A stretch of 64,000 bases of DNA from Austropuccinia psidii (taxonomy: Eukaryota > Basidiomycota > Pucciniomycetes > Pucciniales > Sphaerophragmiaceae). Within the stretch, counting starts at the first letter, position 1. Each line of letters starts with the position of its first letter. Made by a program: the position numbers and the translations under genes. A model generated the notes under the pieces. The model searched no databases and was not told the DNA's origin. It saw only the letters and a program-made list of their open reading frames with translations. The DNA is taken from the NCBI GenBank assembly GCA_023105745.1, contig JALGQZ010000011.1, forward strand, positions 29,820,612 through 29,884,611, in the 5' to 3' direction. Shown here one piece after another: positions 21,001 to 32,890 of this stretch.

Positions 21001-23939
21001 CTTATCCACAACTCTTAAGAAGACCTGCATATCCAGCAAGTCCAAAATCAAGAGAACCTCTAGAAATTCATATCAAAGAGCTTCTGGACCTTGGTGTAAC
21101 AAGAAAAGTAGGCCACAATGAAGAAGTAGAAATAACTACACCAGTCATAGTGGCATGGAATAATGGAAAATCTAGAATGGTCGGGGACTTTAGAGCTCCG
21201 AACACTTACACTGTTCCAGACAGATACCCAATACAAAAAATCCAAATTGCCCTCACTCAAATATCTAAAGCAGTTTATATAACCACTATGGATGCCCTTA
21301 AAGGATTCCATCAAAATGTGGTGACACCAACAGCAAAAAAATATTTGATAATTATTGTTCATTGTGGAGTGTATGAGTATTTAAGAATGCCCTTTTGTAT
21401 CAAGAATGCAGCTTCACACTTCCAAAGAATGATGAATCAAATCTTTCCTGAAGAACTTTCAGAAGGATGGTTGGTAATTTACATTGATGACATTATTGTC
21501 TGTTCCAAGACTTGGGAAGAGCACATGTACAGACTGTCCAGAGCTTGGACAAAGCTTCAATCAGTAAACATGAAAATCTCTTTGAAGAAGTGTCATTTTG
21601 GATTTAAAGAACTTAAAGCACTAGGACATGTTATATCTGCTTTGTCCCTTGGAATTGACAAAAACAAAGTTGCAGCAGTATTGCTAAAACCCATTCCTCA
21701 GAACAAAAAGGAAATTCAGTCATTCTTAGGTTTTTCAGAATATTACAGACAACACATTAAAGATTTTGCATCCATAGCAAGACCACTTTATAAACTGTGT
21801 GAGAAAGACACAGTATTTGAAATGACTGTTGACAGAGTCAAGGCTTTTGAGTCTCTAAGAGAAGCCTTGACCACTGCTCAACTCTTATTGTTGCCAGACT
21901 TTAAATTGCCTTTTATGTTGTATATTGATGCATCAGGGGATGGGCTGCATGCTGCACTTCACCAAGTTCAGATCATAAATGACAAACCTGTAGAAGGACC
22001 CATATGTTTCATATCCAGGCAAATCAACCCAACTGAAGCCAGATATTGAGCAAGTCAAATGGAATGTCTATGACTTGTCTATGCCTTGGAAAAATTGAAC
22101 TACTTCTTGGAGGGATGTTTATTTGAGGTGATAACAGATTGTACAGCTGTCAAATCACTTTTAAACATGAAAACACCCAACAGACATATGCTCAGATGGC
22201 AAATAGCCATACAAGAATACAGAGGCAATATGACTATTGTTCATAAGGATGGGAGTATTCATAAAAATGCAGATGGACTTAGCAGATGGCCATTATCAAA
22301 TAATATTGATAATCCTGCTTATGTGCCAGAAGAAGCTTCACCACAAATCCCAATAGAAGGAATAAGTGTTACAGACTTGAACACCACCTTCTTTGAAGAA
22401 GTCAGGAATAGTTACACTAAAGATAAGAATTGTAGCATCTTATGCCAATTACTTAACAAAGACTGTAAAGACAACTCTCTAATACATGCCTTGGATGAAG
22501 TATGGAAAAAATCTTATGATGAAGGAAGATTTCACCTACTGGATGGTATAATTTACCACAGAACCAAACACAAATGTGTCATGACAGTTGTGGAAAGGTC
22601 ATTAATCAATCTTGTACTGAAAGAATGCCATGACAGCCCCTTCTCAGGACATCTGTCTGAAGACCAAAATAGAGAAAAATTAAAAACCTGTATATGGTGG
22701 CCAATGTGGCAGAAAGATGTTTCAGAGTATTGCAAAACCTGTGACAGATGTCAAAAAGAAAATAAATCCACTGGAAAGAGACTTGGAAATATGATAAAAA
22801 TCCAAGAACCAGGCAGACCTTGGAAAATTGTCCATATGGATTGGGTAACTGGGCTACCACCAGGAGGTGACAGAAGTTATAATGCTTTCCTAGTAATTGT
22901 GGACAGATTCAGGAAAACTCCAATCTTTTTAACATGTCACAAGGATGATACAGCCATGGATACAGCTCTTCTGATATGGAATAAAGTAGTGTCATGGACT
23001 GGGATATTTACAAATATCATTAGTGATAGTGATCCCAAATTCACTTCAGCACTATGGACAAATCTTCACCAATTATTTGGAACTAAGCTGTCTTTCTCTA
23101 CAGCCTACCACCCACAAAGTGATGGCCTGGCTGGAAGGATTATCCAAACCTTAGAAGACATGGTAAGAAGATTTTGTGCATAGGGCCTTGAATTCAAAGA
23201 TTGTGATGGATTGACCCATGATTGATGTACTCTGTTGCCAGAACTGGAATTAGCATATAGAACATCAATCCATGCCAGTACCAATCAAACTCCTGCTATC
23301 CTAGAAAAAGGATGAACCCCAAAATTACCCCAAGATTCCTTGAGGAAAGATTTGGTTGAAATACATCCCACAGCTGCTAACTTCAAGGGAATGCTAGACA
23401 AAGCTAGAGAGCATGCAGTAAGGTGCATGGAGGACTCTTTTGCATATGCTAAGGACTAACGGGATAAATCACATGCAACTCCAGATTTCAAGGTGGGGGA
23501 CTTAGTTCTTGTATCCACCACTAACTTCAATAACATCAAAGGATGTAAAAAGCTGAAAGACTCCTTTGCAGGACCTTTTGTTATTAAGGCCCTCCATGGA
23601 GAAAATGCTGTTGAAGTAGAGCTATCTGAGGAACTTAGCAATAAGCATCCTACATTTCCAGTGAGCTTGATAAAGCCATATAAATCTAGTGATGCTGAAA
23701 GATTCCCCTTGAGGAATAAACTTCCGCAAGTTATACCTCCTATAGAGTCATCTGGTAGTAAGAAAATTACCAAAGTTCTCAAAGAAAGAAAGTTGAGAAC
23801 CAAAAAAGTAAGGGAATACCTTGTTAGGTACAGTGACCCAACTTGTGAAGATGTATGGTTTCCAGAAAAGGACATACCTGAAGCTACTAAACTTCTCAGA
23901 AGGTTCAGGCACACTAGAAATAACAAAATTACAAAGTAA
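18040..23939 (+). pseudogene. gag-pol: Element C gag-pol, interrupted by in-frame stops
   Basis: From about 18600 to 23939 all pieces lie in one frame, so the damage is nonsense rather than frameshift. Pieces: gag helical region to 19121; capsid 19269..20441 with CHICQSTTHLANTC; protease, where the catalytic Thr codon of LDTG is TGA (20439..20441); 20508..20843; reverse transcriptase 20907..22049 with YIDDI; RNase H and integrase 22086..23183; integrase end and chromodomain 23493..23939. More stops lie near 19119, 19548, 20841, 22047, 22071, 23182, 23224, 23314 and 23457. The integrase catalytic Glu is Gly (DGLAGR where A has DGLAER). The product would be inactive even with the stops ignored. 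Confidence 0.93.
18213..18602 (+). pseudogene. Element C overprinted GW-domain frame, one stop
   Basis: Reads ELTPPQEASVDIYKSSHK, then a TAG at 18297, then QILADLWKNC, MNSYLTVRKFLG, LLNGWHPL and a basic Pro/Lys tail ending KPYSQGYRMP. It is clearly homologous to the A overprinted ORF ([38 protein letters not shown]). The tail VFQMAGTMMELQKKEEARL continues in another frame from about 18604. A one-base change near 18590..18604 has therefore joined the overprinted frame to the gag frame, giving the single ORF 18330..19121. Confidence 0.7.
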
Positions 23940-23951
23940 TATTCTTTTTTT

Positions 23952-23963
23952 AGGGGGAGGGAA
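23952..23963 (+). other. Element C polypurine tract
   Basis: AGGGGGAGGGAA immediately before the 3' LTR. Confidence 0.85.
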
Positions 23964-25801
23964 TGTGAGCCTTAGAGGTATTTTCATATACCCAAAAGAC
24001 CACAAAAGATAAATTAAGACACAAATATAAATAAAATAAATTTATTTATATTATAAAAATAAAGCTGAAATATAAATACAAATTTATATTTAAAAAACAA
24101 AATTCAATGATAATTTAAAAATAAAATTACAATAAAATTCAAAATTATGAAATTATATGTTTACTTGTAAAAATTAAGTAAAAATGAATTTTTAATAAAA
24201 ATTGTGAAATTGAAATATTTTTGGTAAAAATTTATATAAAATATATTATAACTTTTTATCCAATAAATAAACATATAAAAATTATTAAACCATTTGATTC
24301 CTCATAAAAAATTAGGTGGGGTCACCTCTGAATGAAATCTTTGTAACTCAACTCTAAATAAGCTTAAGTTAAGTTTTTAGTATTTTCAATGCAAAAGTTG
24401 AAAATACTCAAAACTTTAATTTAATTCACACCACATGTGGTGTTAACCATCAATATTTGTGTTAAAATTGAGATGTTGTGTTTAGTTTAGAAGTGATGAG
24501 GAATTGAAGTATTTTCAATTGAATTCAATTGAAATGTCAAAATGTGCGCGTGTATTACATAAGTGAACTTTGATTTACATATGAGGTATCAATTATTACT
24601 GTATTGTACTGTAAAGTTCAATTGAATTACATATGTAAATTACAAGTATAATACATGATGAGGAATTAAAGGAAAAAATACATTGGAAAGATTAAAATTG
24701 GGGGGGAAAAGGAACTCTAGCTCTACGGGGGAGCCAGACCCCCAAAGTCCTTGCTGACTGGCGTGGGATGTCAAAATTCACGCAAAAGTTAATTACTTTT
24801 GGTTAATTACTTTTGGCCAGGAATTGAGTCACAGGGTCTGTGACTCAATTGATGATGAGGTTTTGATGCCAACCAGGGTGGTTTTCACTGCTGCCAAGAG
24901 GGTAAAACTACCCTTAAGTTAAAGAAATGTTAATAAAAACAGTTGTAACTGGTTTCTACGCCTCTTAAACACATTCTGACGTTGTTTGAAGGCTCTAGGC
25001 CAGGTATTGCTATAGTAATGGCTCATTTAAGTGTCTAAAATGGCTAAAAATGGCATAAACCAGCCCTTTTTTGGTCTAAAGCAGGGTTCAATGATGCCAT
25101 AATTGGCTTTTCTGTTGTCAGACTGTTTTTCACGACTGACAAGAGTAAATTTTACTTTTGAAGTAAGAAAATTGATGGCTATAAAAGAATGTCTTCTTTG
25201 CCCCACTTTTCTCTTCATGTTAGAGTCTTTTTCCTTTTATTAATTAGTTTAAAAACTGTTAAACCAATAAATAAAGAATTCCAACCACGTTTCTTAAATA
25301 ATTTTGAACCTTTTAACCATGTGAAAAAATTATTATAATCATTGTTTGTAACTCTTATAATCATTTTTACCCCTGAACCACCCCAAAAGTGAATTAAAGC
25401 ATCTTTCATCACTGTAAACTTTGTCACTTTGTTTCCAAATTTACTATGGTCACTTTTGGGCGTGTTTTCTCTTTAATATCATTTTTAAAGACTTTGTTCT
25501 TTAATTAATTGCTTTCAGTTCTTTTCTCAATTAATTCCGATTGAAATTGCTCTTGAAGAAATTTCTTTTGTAGCCTTAAATATCTCTTTTAGAGTATTTT
25601 TGGATAAATTTTTATTGTTGGTAAGCCAATAAATCTTTATAATATTATTGTTTTATACTAATAAAGTTATAAAAAAATTGGCATGTTTCCTCTTAAAAAT
25701 AATATTTCTTACCATTTTAAATTGATTTTTACCTTATACAAATTTTGAGGGCAGGAAAAGTACTTGCTTTTTTAATCAAAGTTTCATATCCACACCTTAC
25801 A
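23964..25801 (+). repeat. Element C 3' LTR
   Basis: 1838 bp. It differs from the 5' LTR by scattered substitutions and short indels, including a duplicated TTAATTACTTTTGG near 24790. The insertion is therefore clearly older than A. TATAAAAG at 25180. Confidence 0.95.
25180..25187 (+). promoter_or_regulatory. TATA box in C 3' LTR
   Basis: TATAAAAG, third conserved copy. In a 3' LTR it could drive read-out into D-prime sequence. Confidence 0.5.
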
Positions 25802-26530
25802 GATTTTGACCTTAAAACAGCTATACCTTTGTCAGTTCTTGAGATATCAACCTAAAAATTGGATTGGTGTGTCGCCCTGTATGTGCTCTACATGCTGGTA
25901 CCTTATTTGATGTGGCTATAATTACATATGGCAAAGCTATCCCATGTACAAGCCTTTTGTACATATGTGTGCTTTAGGCAAAAAGCTGTATTGAGCTTAT
26001 TTGCCGCATACCTTTTGTTCTAGATGAGATATGTGGAAGCTAATGGCACCATCAGATAGCCCTGATTGTTCTCTTTCTAAAAAGACCCCACTTTAAGTAT
26101 CTCACACTAAAACTGTAGAAGTTAGATGATAGGTGGATGTTTTATTCACCCTTATTTGGCCTGAATTTGACCATAACTTCTGTAATACTGGTGCTAGCTC
26201 AATTTGGTTGGTACCATAGGATAGCCCTGGCTTAAAGATTCATGTTGAATACCCATTTGATGGGGTTAGGCCTCTTACTCTGTATTTCAGATGAGAGGTC
26301 AAAATTAAGGTTTATTCTCAGCACCAACTTTGAGCAGGAATAAATTTGTTATTCTTTGTCCTATGATGATGGGACTTGTGTATTTGAAAAGGGGTACGTT
26401 TCCTCTTTCTTTTGATACCTTTTGATCTGATTTGGCTCAGATCCATGTTTTGGTGGTACCTTGGCTATACATTTGGTTTATGGTATTTGGCTGTCATGCT
26501 TGTGCTCTGGTTTTGAGTCACAGGCTGACA
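25802..26530 (-). repeat. D-prime 3' LTR, proximal part
   Basis: Continues the LTR from 15741, with the GATTT duplication at 25802..25806. It ends GTCACAGGCTGACA at 26530, then a reverse-complement polypurine tract (TACCCTCCCTCT). Confidence 0.93.
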
Positions 26531-26551
26531 TACCCTCCCTCTAAAAAAGGC

Positions 26552-26768
26552 TCATAATTGATGAGACTTTGCTGTCCTCTTAGAGGCCCTGAATCTCCTT
26601 AAATGAAGGTTCCCATCTGGTATGGCATCTTCTGCCAACCATTTGTCTTTATCAACTGTCTGGTTCTTGAATCTGACTAAGTACTGTCTCTGATCCTTGC
26701 CATTAAGTCTGATATTCCTGGCCTTGATGATTCTCTTCACTGGTCCAGGAGAGTCTTCCACTTCCACT
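26552..26768 (-). pseudogene. gag-pol: D-prime Pol C-terminus (chromodomain), cut off
   Basis: Last ~72 codons of D-prime gag-pol, including QRQYLVRFKNQTVDKDKWLAE, a chromodomain-like segment equal to the end of the D polyprotein. It is separated from the rest of pol (33232 onward) by the CACTA-like transposon. ACT at 26766..26768 is the target duplication. Confidence 0.9.
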
Positions 26769-26809
26769 CACCAGGGCAAATCTTGTGTCAATTGTCAGCG
26801 ATTGACTTC
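26769..26809 (+). repeat. Left terminal inverted repeat of CACTA-like element
   Basis: 41 bp starting CACCAGGGCAAATCTTG. It pairs with 33191..33231 with three mismatches. At all three the left end has TG or CA where the right end has CG. Confidence 0.95.
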
Positions 26810-26885
26810 ATGTCAAGCAAACGTCAAGCAGGATAAAAGTCGAGCTCACGTCAAGCAAAAATCAAGCAAACATCGAGCACATGTC
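26810..26885 (+). repeat. Subterminal repeats of CACTA-like element
   Basis: Several copies of GTCAAGCA or ATCAAGCA / GTCGAGC-type octamers within 76 bp, next to the left terminal repeat. Such arrays are typical transposase binding sites in CACTA elements. The right end (33060..33190) has GTGACG / GACGTGACGTGAC motifs instead. Confidence 0.65.
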
Positions 26886-27666
26886 CCACTCTTGTCTTAC
26901 ACCAAATCCTGTAACATCCACCGTCCGATGGTTGGTAAAAATTACACAAGACCCGCCTGTTTGCACAAACACACATCAAAGAGGTCCTTCAGCCAGTCTT
27001 GATGTAGGCGGGGGGTTTGACTTCACCAGGTCATCCATGAAAGGACTCCGCCTGAGCGGGATTGTCGTTTTGCAGATGACACTGATAGAGCCCGCCGCAC
27101 AATACCATGGGTGCCGGTGTGTGTGTGATGGGCACACCATGGCCAAATGATTTGTTGTCCTAATTTTGTGTAGCCATGAATCAGCTAGCTCAGCAGGAGG
27201 GGCTGACATGGCTAGAGCCTGCTGCACAATGCAGTGGGTGCATGGGTGACACATGCACACAAAGGCAATACATGTGAGGGCCTAATTTCAGGTGGCATTA
27301 CCATTTGTGGGTGACACATGAAACCACTCTTGGCAGGTGCGGGTGCGTTTGCGTGTGCATTGGCGTGTGCGGGTGCAGGTGCATGTGCATTGGCATGTGC
27401 GGGTGTGCAAGGGCCGATTCCCCTTCCAACATGATGATGGCGCAGTTAGAAATTTTGGATGCTGTGAAAGGTGAGTGTGTGGGTCATTTGATCATTGAAC
27501 TTGGGTTATTTACACTGTACCCAATGTCAAAGTAGTAAGTTCTTTGTGGCAATGTGAAATAATGGGCTTTGCTTGTCACAATTGCATGTCTCTGTCACTA
27601 AATTTTGAGGCAGTTATTTCACTAGCAAAATTTCTAATGAATCTGAGAGATTTGCATTTTTGTAGA
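26886..27666. other. CACTA element non-coding flank
   Basis: No supported gene. It includes direct repeats around CACAATACCATGGGTG / CACAATGCAGTGGGTG (27100..27250), and a GTGCGGGTGCG-type short tandem repeat at about 27335..27415. Small ORFs here are by-products of these repeats. Confidence 0.55.
27335..27415 (+). repeat. GTGCG-rich short tandem repeat
   Basis: Irregular repeats of GTGCGGGTGC, GTGCATTGGC and GTGTGCGGGTGC. The pattern TGCATTGGC(G/A)TGTGCGGGTG occurs twice about 36 bp apart. A CpG-rich island in a CpG-poor window. Confidence 0.7.
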
Positions 27667-30600
27667 CTAAATATCATGAAATAACCGCTTTATCATTACA
27701 AGCAGTCCACATGACAGAACTTTGTTATCATACAATCTACAGTTACCTTCTATTTCTTCTTCAGATATAATCAAGTGTCCATCATCAAAACCAACAGTTT
27801 TATAAATATTCAGATGCGGCCAATCTGGTAAGAAATTCACATCAATCTTCAAAGTTTTCAAAGTCTGAAAAGTTATTGTTCAGTATGCTAGATGGCTCAG
27901 AGACTTTAAAACTGCTATTAATAATACCAAATCATTGTGAGTTGCCCCTCAGAAAACATATCACACTGTTGCTGACATTTCTGGATTCAGTTGAAAATAT
28001 ATTGTTCCCAATATTAATGTTTGAAACTGGAAAATACCAAGGTGAGACAATCCTTGAAGTGGGAGGACTTGTGGATTGCATGGTAGTGTCTAAGCTAATC
28101 CAATCAACTATTTAGCGTGTTGCATGAAAATTCTGTAAGTACTCAACCAGGCAATCATAATTTGCTTGGTCATGGCGGGATGGTTTGTTATATTTATGGT
28201 GATTGAACAGGGCAGGTGGCTGTGATTAGAAAAGCTGTTTTATTTCACATGGCACGGATGGGGATTTCAGGAGAATCAAAAGGTTGGAACATTGACAGAT
28301 ATGTTGAATTAAGGTTTAATCTATATCATCTATTCAGAGTTGCAAGAAGTTAGTCTTATTCAGTTCAGGTGTTTAATCAACGTGAATATATTGATCTTAT
28401 TAATTTACGTACATATTTTGTTATTTTTTGGCATTTTTGAAAATACTCCAATCAAGCGCTCATAACCCCATGTGGCTGAGGCTTGTGCTGGGCCCCAACG
28501 TTGGAAGAGTTTGGGAATATGATCAGCAAAATGATTATTTGTTTTACTTTTCTGTTTTGGGAACAGGTGTTGATTGGAAAGGCGGAATATTTTGCAATGT
28601 TCAGAAAATGCAGTCGCATCATCTATTGAAACAGTCCTAGTTGTGGCAATGTTGTTAGCACTAATCAAATGGAATGTATTCTTGGTTAGTTCATTTGCCA
28701 GTTATTCTGACTGACCCATTTTTCTTTGAGTGTTTGAGGATTGGTGTTCATCTAATGACATCTGTTGACTGATCATTAAAAATGGAATATAGACCTTATA
28801 TAAGAGAGCCCATTCAGCAGCTTTTAAGCTACAATGAGAGGGGGAACCCATGTTGCAAGGTACTCTTGTCCATTATGAGGGCATTATTGTCTCAGATATG
28901 TTTTGTCAGAGATGCTCCAGAGCCTCACCCTTGATCTGGTGATCACTCAGTGCAGTGATATCCAATTCAGAGGGGATGTAATCCGCATCAAATGAAGGAA
29001 TCTCCGCAGAACCACTAGATGGATGTTCCATGTGAGGGGTGGGCAATGGGAAATAGTTTTTTTGGGTGGAAGTAGTGGGGAGTGGGTCATTTATTATTTT
29101 TGCTGCATCTCTTCTCAGGGAGAGGGCCTCTCAATATGATTTTATCAAGAGAGCTGTTGGAGGTCATGGAATCTGAGTCTGAACTGTTGGTGTCATTGGA
29201 TTTCCTGCGGGACCTGAGGTAAATTTTTGTTTTGGACTCTGTAATGCACAATTTGAAAGTTGCATGATCCTTCAAACTTCCCAGTATTAAATTATGCATT
29301 ATGTCAAGAATAACCATTCTGGTTGCATCCCAATACAGAAGGTTTTCTAAAATTGAATATCGCACTGCATACTCAAAGAAAATTGCTTGTCTTCATTGTG
29401 GGGTTGCCCGAAGCCATTTGGCAATGGTTGATTTATCATTTTGATATGGGCGTGTGTAGTGAAATTGAGGACCAATTTCTTCAATTTGAGCTTTGTGAAT
29501 GGTGCAAATATTACAAAAGTGGTTGCCTGAATGGGAAATAAATCCAGTAAGCTTGCGCATGGAAACCACATCCGCAATGGCTGTGAGAATGGCAACACAG
29601 ATAAAGGATCCTGAAGGACCTGTTGAGGTGGATGAAAAATGGTAACCTTGCCATAGCTCTTTGAGCTCCTTGATGAGTGGCATTAATAGATAATTCAATT
29701 GAAGCGCAGTTGGCTCCTTGGGACCAGGGATGATTCCTGCAACATAGACATTCTCGGGCTTCAATCTTTCACTTGGGGGGAGATTAAGACAAATAAGCAT
29801 GATAGGTCCAATGCTGGCCAACCAGGTTGGCTTTCCATGTGCATTAAGCCAGTCCACATAAATGGAGAAGGACAATGCACCAGGAATGGACATGAATGGG
29901 GGGTCATTGATATTTCTAGTGCCAGTGAAGCATCTCCAGACCAATCCATCCCAGACATCACATTTTGGGTAACCTTTGGGAGTTTGGGATTGTTGATGTT
30001 GATGCAGAATTTCCATAATTCCAGCCTGCTGGAGAAATCTGGCAAGCCAATCTTTGAATGGTTGATAAATGAAATGTTTTGTTGGTATAAATTTTTGCTT
30101 CATGTTGGTTGTGTTTTGAATGCGGGGTTCAAATGAATAGATGAATTTTCCTAATGATTGTGTGCAAGGGGATCATGATCATTTGGGTCATTATGGCGTT
30201 GACAGTGGGGTTGGTCAGTTGTGACTGATTCAGTAAGGCCATTAAGAGAGAAACATTGAGGAAAACATATATAGTTTTGAATCAATGGTTCCAATTGGAG
30301 ATGTTCAAATATGGTACTCAGATCTTGAGGTATATGGAATGCAGGAGTGCAAGGACCACCGGAGCTTGAGATGCTGGACTTGATCAGCAGGTTTAGGGCG
30401 GGGCTGAGAATGCGTGAAGCCCTCCGGGGTATATTATACCTTAATGATAGAATGGCAGATATTATCATTCCAGCATCGTGTGGGGGAAGGTTTTGACTGC
30501 TGCTGTATGGTTTCTGTGCGGTTGAATTGAGACATGGTGCTGTGGAGAAGGTGCTTTGGGTAAATGGCAAATAATCAGCTGGGAATATTTGATCCAATAG

Positions 30601-30709
30601 AAGTTGTGGGCACTCAGATCCTGAAGCAGAAGTAGGGATGTTTGGAAGAGATTTGGGTGCATTGGTTGATTTGAGCTTTTGAATGTGCTGTTTATATTGG
30701 AAAGGTGTG
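27667..30709 (-). pseudogene. Tnp2-type CACTA transposase, broken
   Basis: Pieces of a basidiomycete Tnp2 transposase, N- to C-terminus on the minus strand: 30155..30709 (Ser/Pro-rich, ending in a NDPNDHDPLAHNH segment); 29393..30103 core with WDGLVWRCFTGTR, SIYVDWLNAHGK, LICLNLPPSERLKPENVYVAGIIPGPKEP and NHFCNIC; 29087..29365 with WDATRMVILDIMHNLILGSLKDH; 28405..28668 with KTNNHFADHIPKLFQRWGP; 27667..27861 as a weak C-terminal piece. Stops and shifts separate the pieces. The N-terminus is cut by the solo LTR at 30709/30710. It cannot make an active enzyme. Confidence 0.85.
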
Positions 30710-31937
30710 TGTGAACCTTTGAGATATGACCACATACCCAAAAAGGTCACAAGAAATATTTAACATACTCATACATTAAAAATAAGTACTTTTAAAATAC
30801 AAAAATACCATAAATTGACATAAAACTTGGTTTAACTTAAAGAACAATGAATAAAGATGTGAAAAGAATTATACCATTGGATTCCCCATGGTAAAATACA
30901 CATATACCATTTTTATGGCATATCTGTAAAGTCAATATTTAATAAGTTATAAGTAATAATACCTTATAAAATACACAAATCCTTATCTATTTCAAACCCC
31001 AATGAGACAACATGTCAAACAAATGGTACCAGTGGACTCTCCATAAAATTCCACATATAAAACAATTAAGAAGCTAAGCTTCAAGCTCAATACTTAAGGA
31101 ATTAACCTGAATATATGCACTTTTTTGGTCAATGCATATATTCAGGGATTTTGGCTAATATCTCTTGAGCTATACATGATAGAGTGATGAACCAAAAATA
31201 AAGCCATCACGTAATTACTGTAGGAATACAGAAATGAAGTTTATTTCACAAGCTATAAACAAGGTTAAAACCTGTAAGGAATTATTGATTAAAATCAACA
31301 GAGCTGTTGACCACTTTGTTTTGAAAGTGGTCCAAACTTAAGAAAAAGTAGACAGTTGGATTCTACTAGTTCATTCGTGAAGAATTATGTATTTTTTTTA
31401 TAATATTCAAGGTACAACCCCTTGACATCATAGTTTGAAGTTTAAAATATTAAATTTTGACAGAAAAGATGAGTTACAAGAAAAATCATCAAAAAAAGAG
31501 TTTTGATGATGTAATGAAATGCTCTTGGAAGCATAATGAGGCTATGCCAAGCTATTATAATTCACTCTCTGAATGGCTTTATCGTGAAAATATTAAAAGG
31601 TATTAAGGATCAAAGTTTGAGCTTAATTTGATCATTTATGATCACTCACTGTAACCTTAAATTAAGTTTAACAGTCATATGAGTGATAAAATTGGTGAAT
31701 ACTATTAGTTTATGATTAAAGCTAATAAAATCCATGAATTTTGGGGTTCTGCCAAGTCTTTGATGTCATCAAACTTAGAGTTATAGTGATAACTCTAAAT
31801 AATGGTGTAATAATGATGTAATATGGTTTGATCATGATGTAATCATCACTAAACCTTAAAATATTGATCGATTCCAGTGGATATGATCAGTACACGTCTA
31901 CTAGAAGCCTTTTGGGCTCTAGGAGGGAGGTATTTAC

Positions 31938-31945
31938 TATAAATA
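31938..31945 (+). promoter_or_regulatory. TATA box in E-family solo LTR
   Basis: TATAAATA in TTTACTATAAATAGAGCTC. The E 5' LTR has ACTATATATAGAGCTC at the matching place (41790), and the reversed LTR has the position mutated (TATCGTAAATA on its other strand, near 56410). Confidence 0.55.
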
Positions 31946-32638
31946 GAGCTCTTTTTACTCTGTTTTCCCCTCAGACGCATCAAAAACATTAAATCAATAC
32001 AATTAAAAGGTAATATCTTTATTCTTTATATATAAAACTCTTATATTATGAAATACCAAAGATCATCTTATTATAATCATCAAATTTGACGTGATTAAAT
32101 CATTTATTTAATTGTTTTTGTTAAAAATCTCTCTAAAATCCCATTTCCATGTAAAAATCAAGAATATTTGTAACTTCTCTATTTTCTATTGTAAATACAA
32201 TTTGGATAAGTTGTATTTATATTATTTGGCCTAAAATATCTCAAAATTATTTTATTAAGTATTAAAAGTAGGTTATTTTCTCTTATTATAATAATTTTCT
32301 CTCTATTATTCTTTTAATAATCCTTTAATCAATATACATAGTATTTATATTAATTTATAACTTTAATATTAGTAATATTGTTGTTATTAATTGTTTTTTA
32401 TTAATAAAAAACAATTTTTCACGCCTTTATTATTTTTCTGTAACAATAATAAAGTGCTTTTGAATATATTAATTATTTTATATTAATATATTTATTTTAT
32501 TATATTATATTTTAGAATATAGATTATATTATCATATTTTATCAATAATATAATTATTTTTATGCCATAATTATAATAATTCTTTATTATTATAATTATT
32601 TTTATCTTATTTATTTTATTTATAAGGACATTCATAGT

Positions 32639-32674
32639 ACAATAAGTAAAATATTAGTAATTTTTACTTATTGT
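32639..32674 (+). other. LTR-end hairpin, E family
   Basis: Perfect inverted repeat ACAATAAGTAAAA / TTTTACTTATTGT with a short loop. It is followed by TTCATAGTCAAACCTTACA, the LTR terminus. The reversed copy (55676..55711) is also perfect; the old E 5' LTR copy is decayed. Confidence 0.75.
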
Positions 32675-32693
32675 TTCATAGTCAAACCTTACA

Positions 32694-32890
32694 GTGTTGG
32701 GAGCATGTCGGGAGTTCACTCCGCCAGTGTAAGGATGGTAAGCAGTGTCGGGAAGGCACTCTGCAAGTGTAAGGATGGTAAGCAGTGTCGGGAGCATGTT
32801 GGGAGGGCACTCCACAAGCGTAAGGATGGTAAGCAGTGTAGGACGCATGTCGGGGGGGCACCATGTGAGCATAAAGATGGTAGGGGCAGG
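32694..32890. repeat. Minisatellite next to solo LTR
   Basis: About four degenerate units of 35-60 bp built around GTAAGGATGGTAAGCAGTGT and GGGAGGGCACTCC. It keeps several frames open, giving Tyr-His-Pro-Tyr or Leu-Thr-Ile-Leu-Thr-Leu peptide repeats that I recognise from rust hypothetical proteins. I regard those as repeat translations. Confidence 0.8.

Larger units (their letters stand above)
15742..25801 (+). mobile_element. Element C: complete but inactivated gypsy chromovirus
   Basis: 10060 bp with both LTRs, PBS, polypurine tract and a perfect 5-bp target duplication GATTT (15737..15741 and 25802..25806). It lies inside the D-prime 3' LTR. The pol region is in one frame throughout but interrupted by about ten stops. 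Related to A and E by protein and PBS, with its own LTR family. Another LTR of this family is at 62572. Confidence 0.95.
30710..32693 (+). mobile_element. Solo LTR of E family inside the CACTA-like element
   Basis: 1984 bp, TGTGAACCTTTGAG to CAAACCTTACA. Flanks are GTGTG (left) and GTGTT (right), a 5-bp duplication with one difference. No internal region, so it arose by recombination between two LTRs. It contains a TATA box and a perfect 13-bp hairpin near its end. Two diverged internal repeats of about 130 bp lie near 30840..31070. Confidence 0.9.

Noticed and set aside
26697..27260. ORFs crossing the left end of the CACTA-like element
   Set aside because: They run over the insertion boundary and through repeats, so they are chance readings.
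29699..30136. 145-codon plus-strand ORF
   Set aside because: Antisense of the Tnp2 transposase core, whose minus-strand reading has clear family motifs.
32694..32890. CRISPR-like array
   Set aside because: Units are degenerate and contiguous, without uniform spacers, and lie within a eukaryotic transposon; it is a minisatellite.
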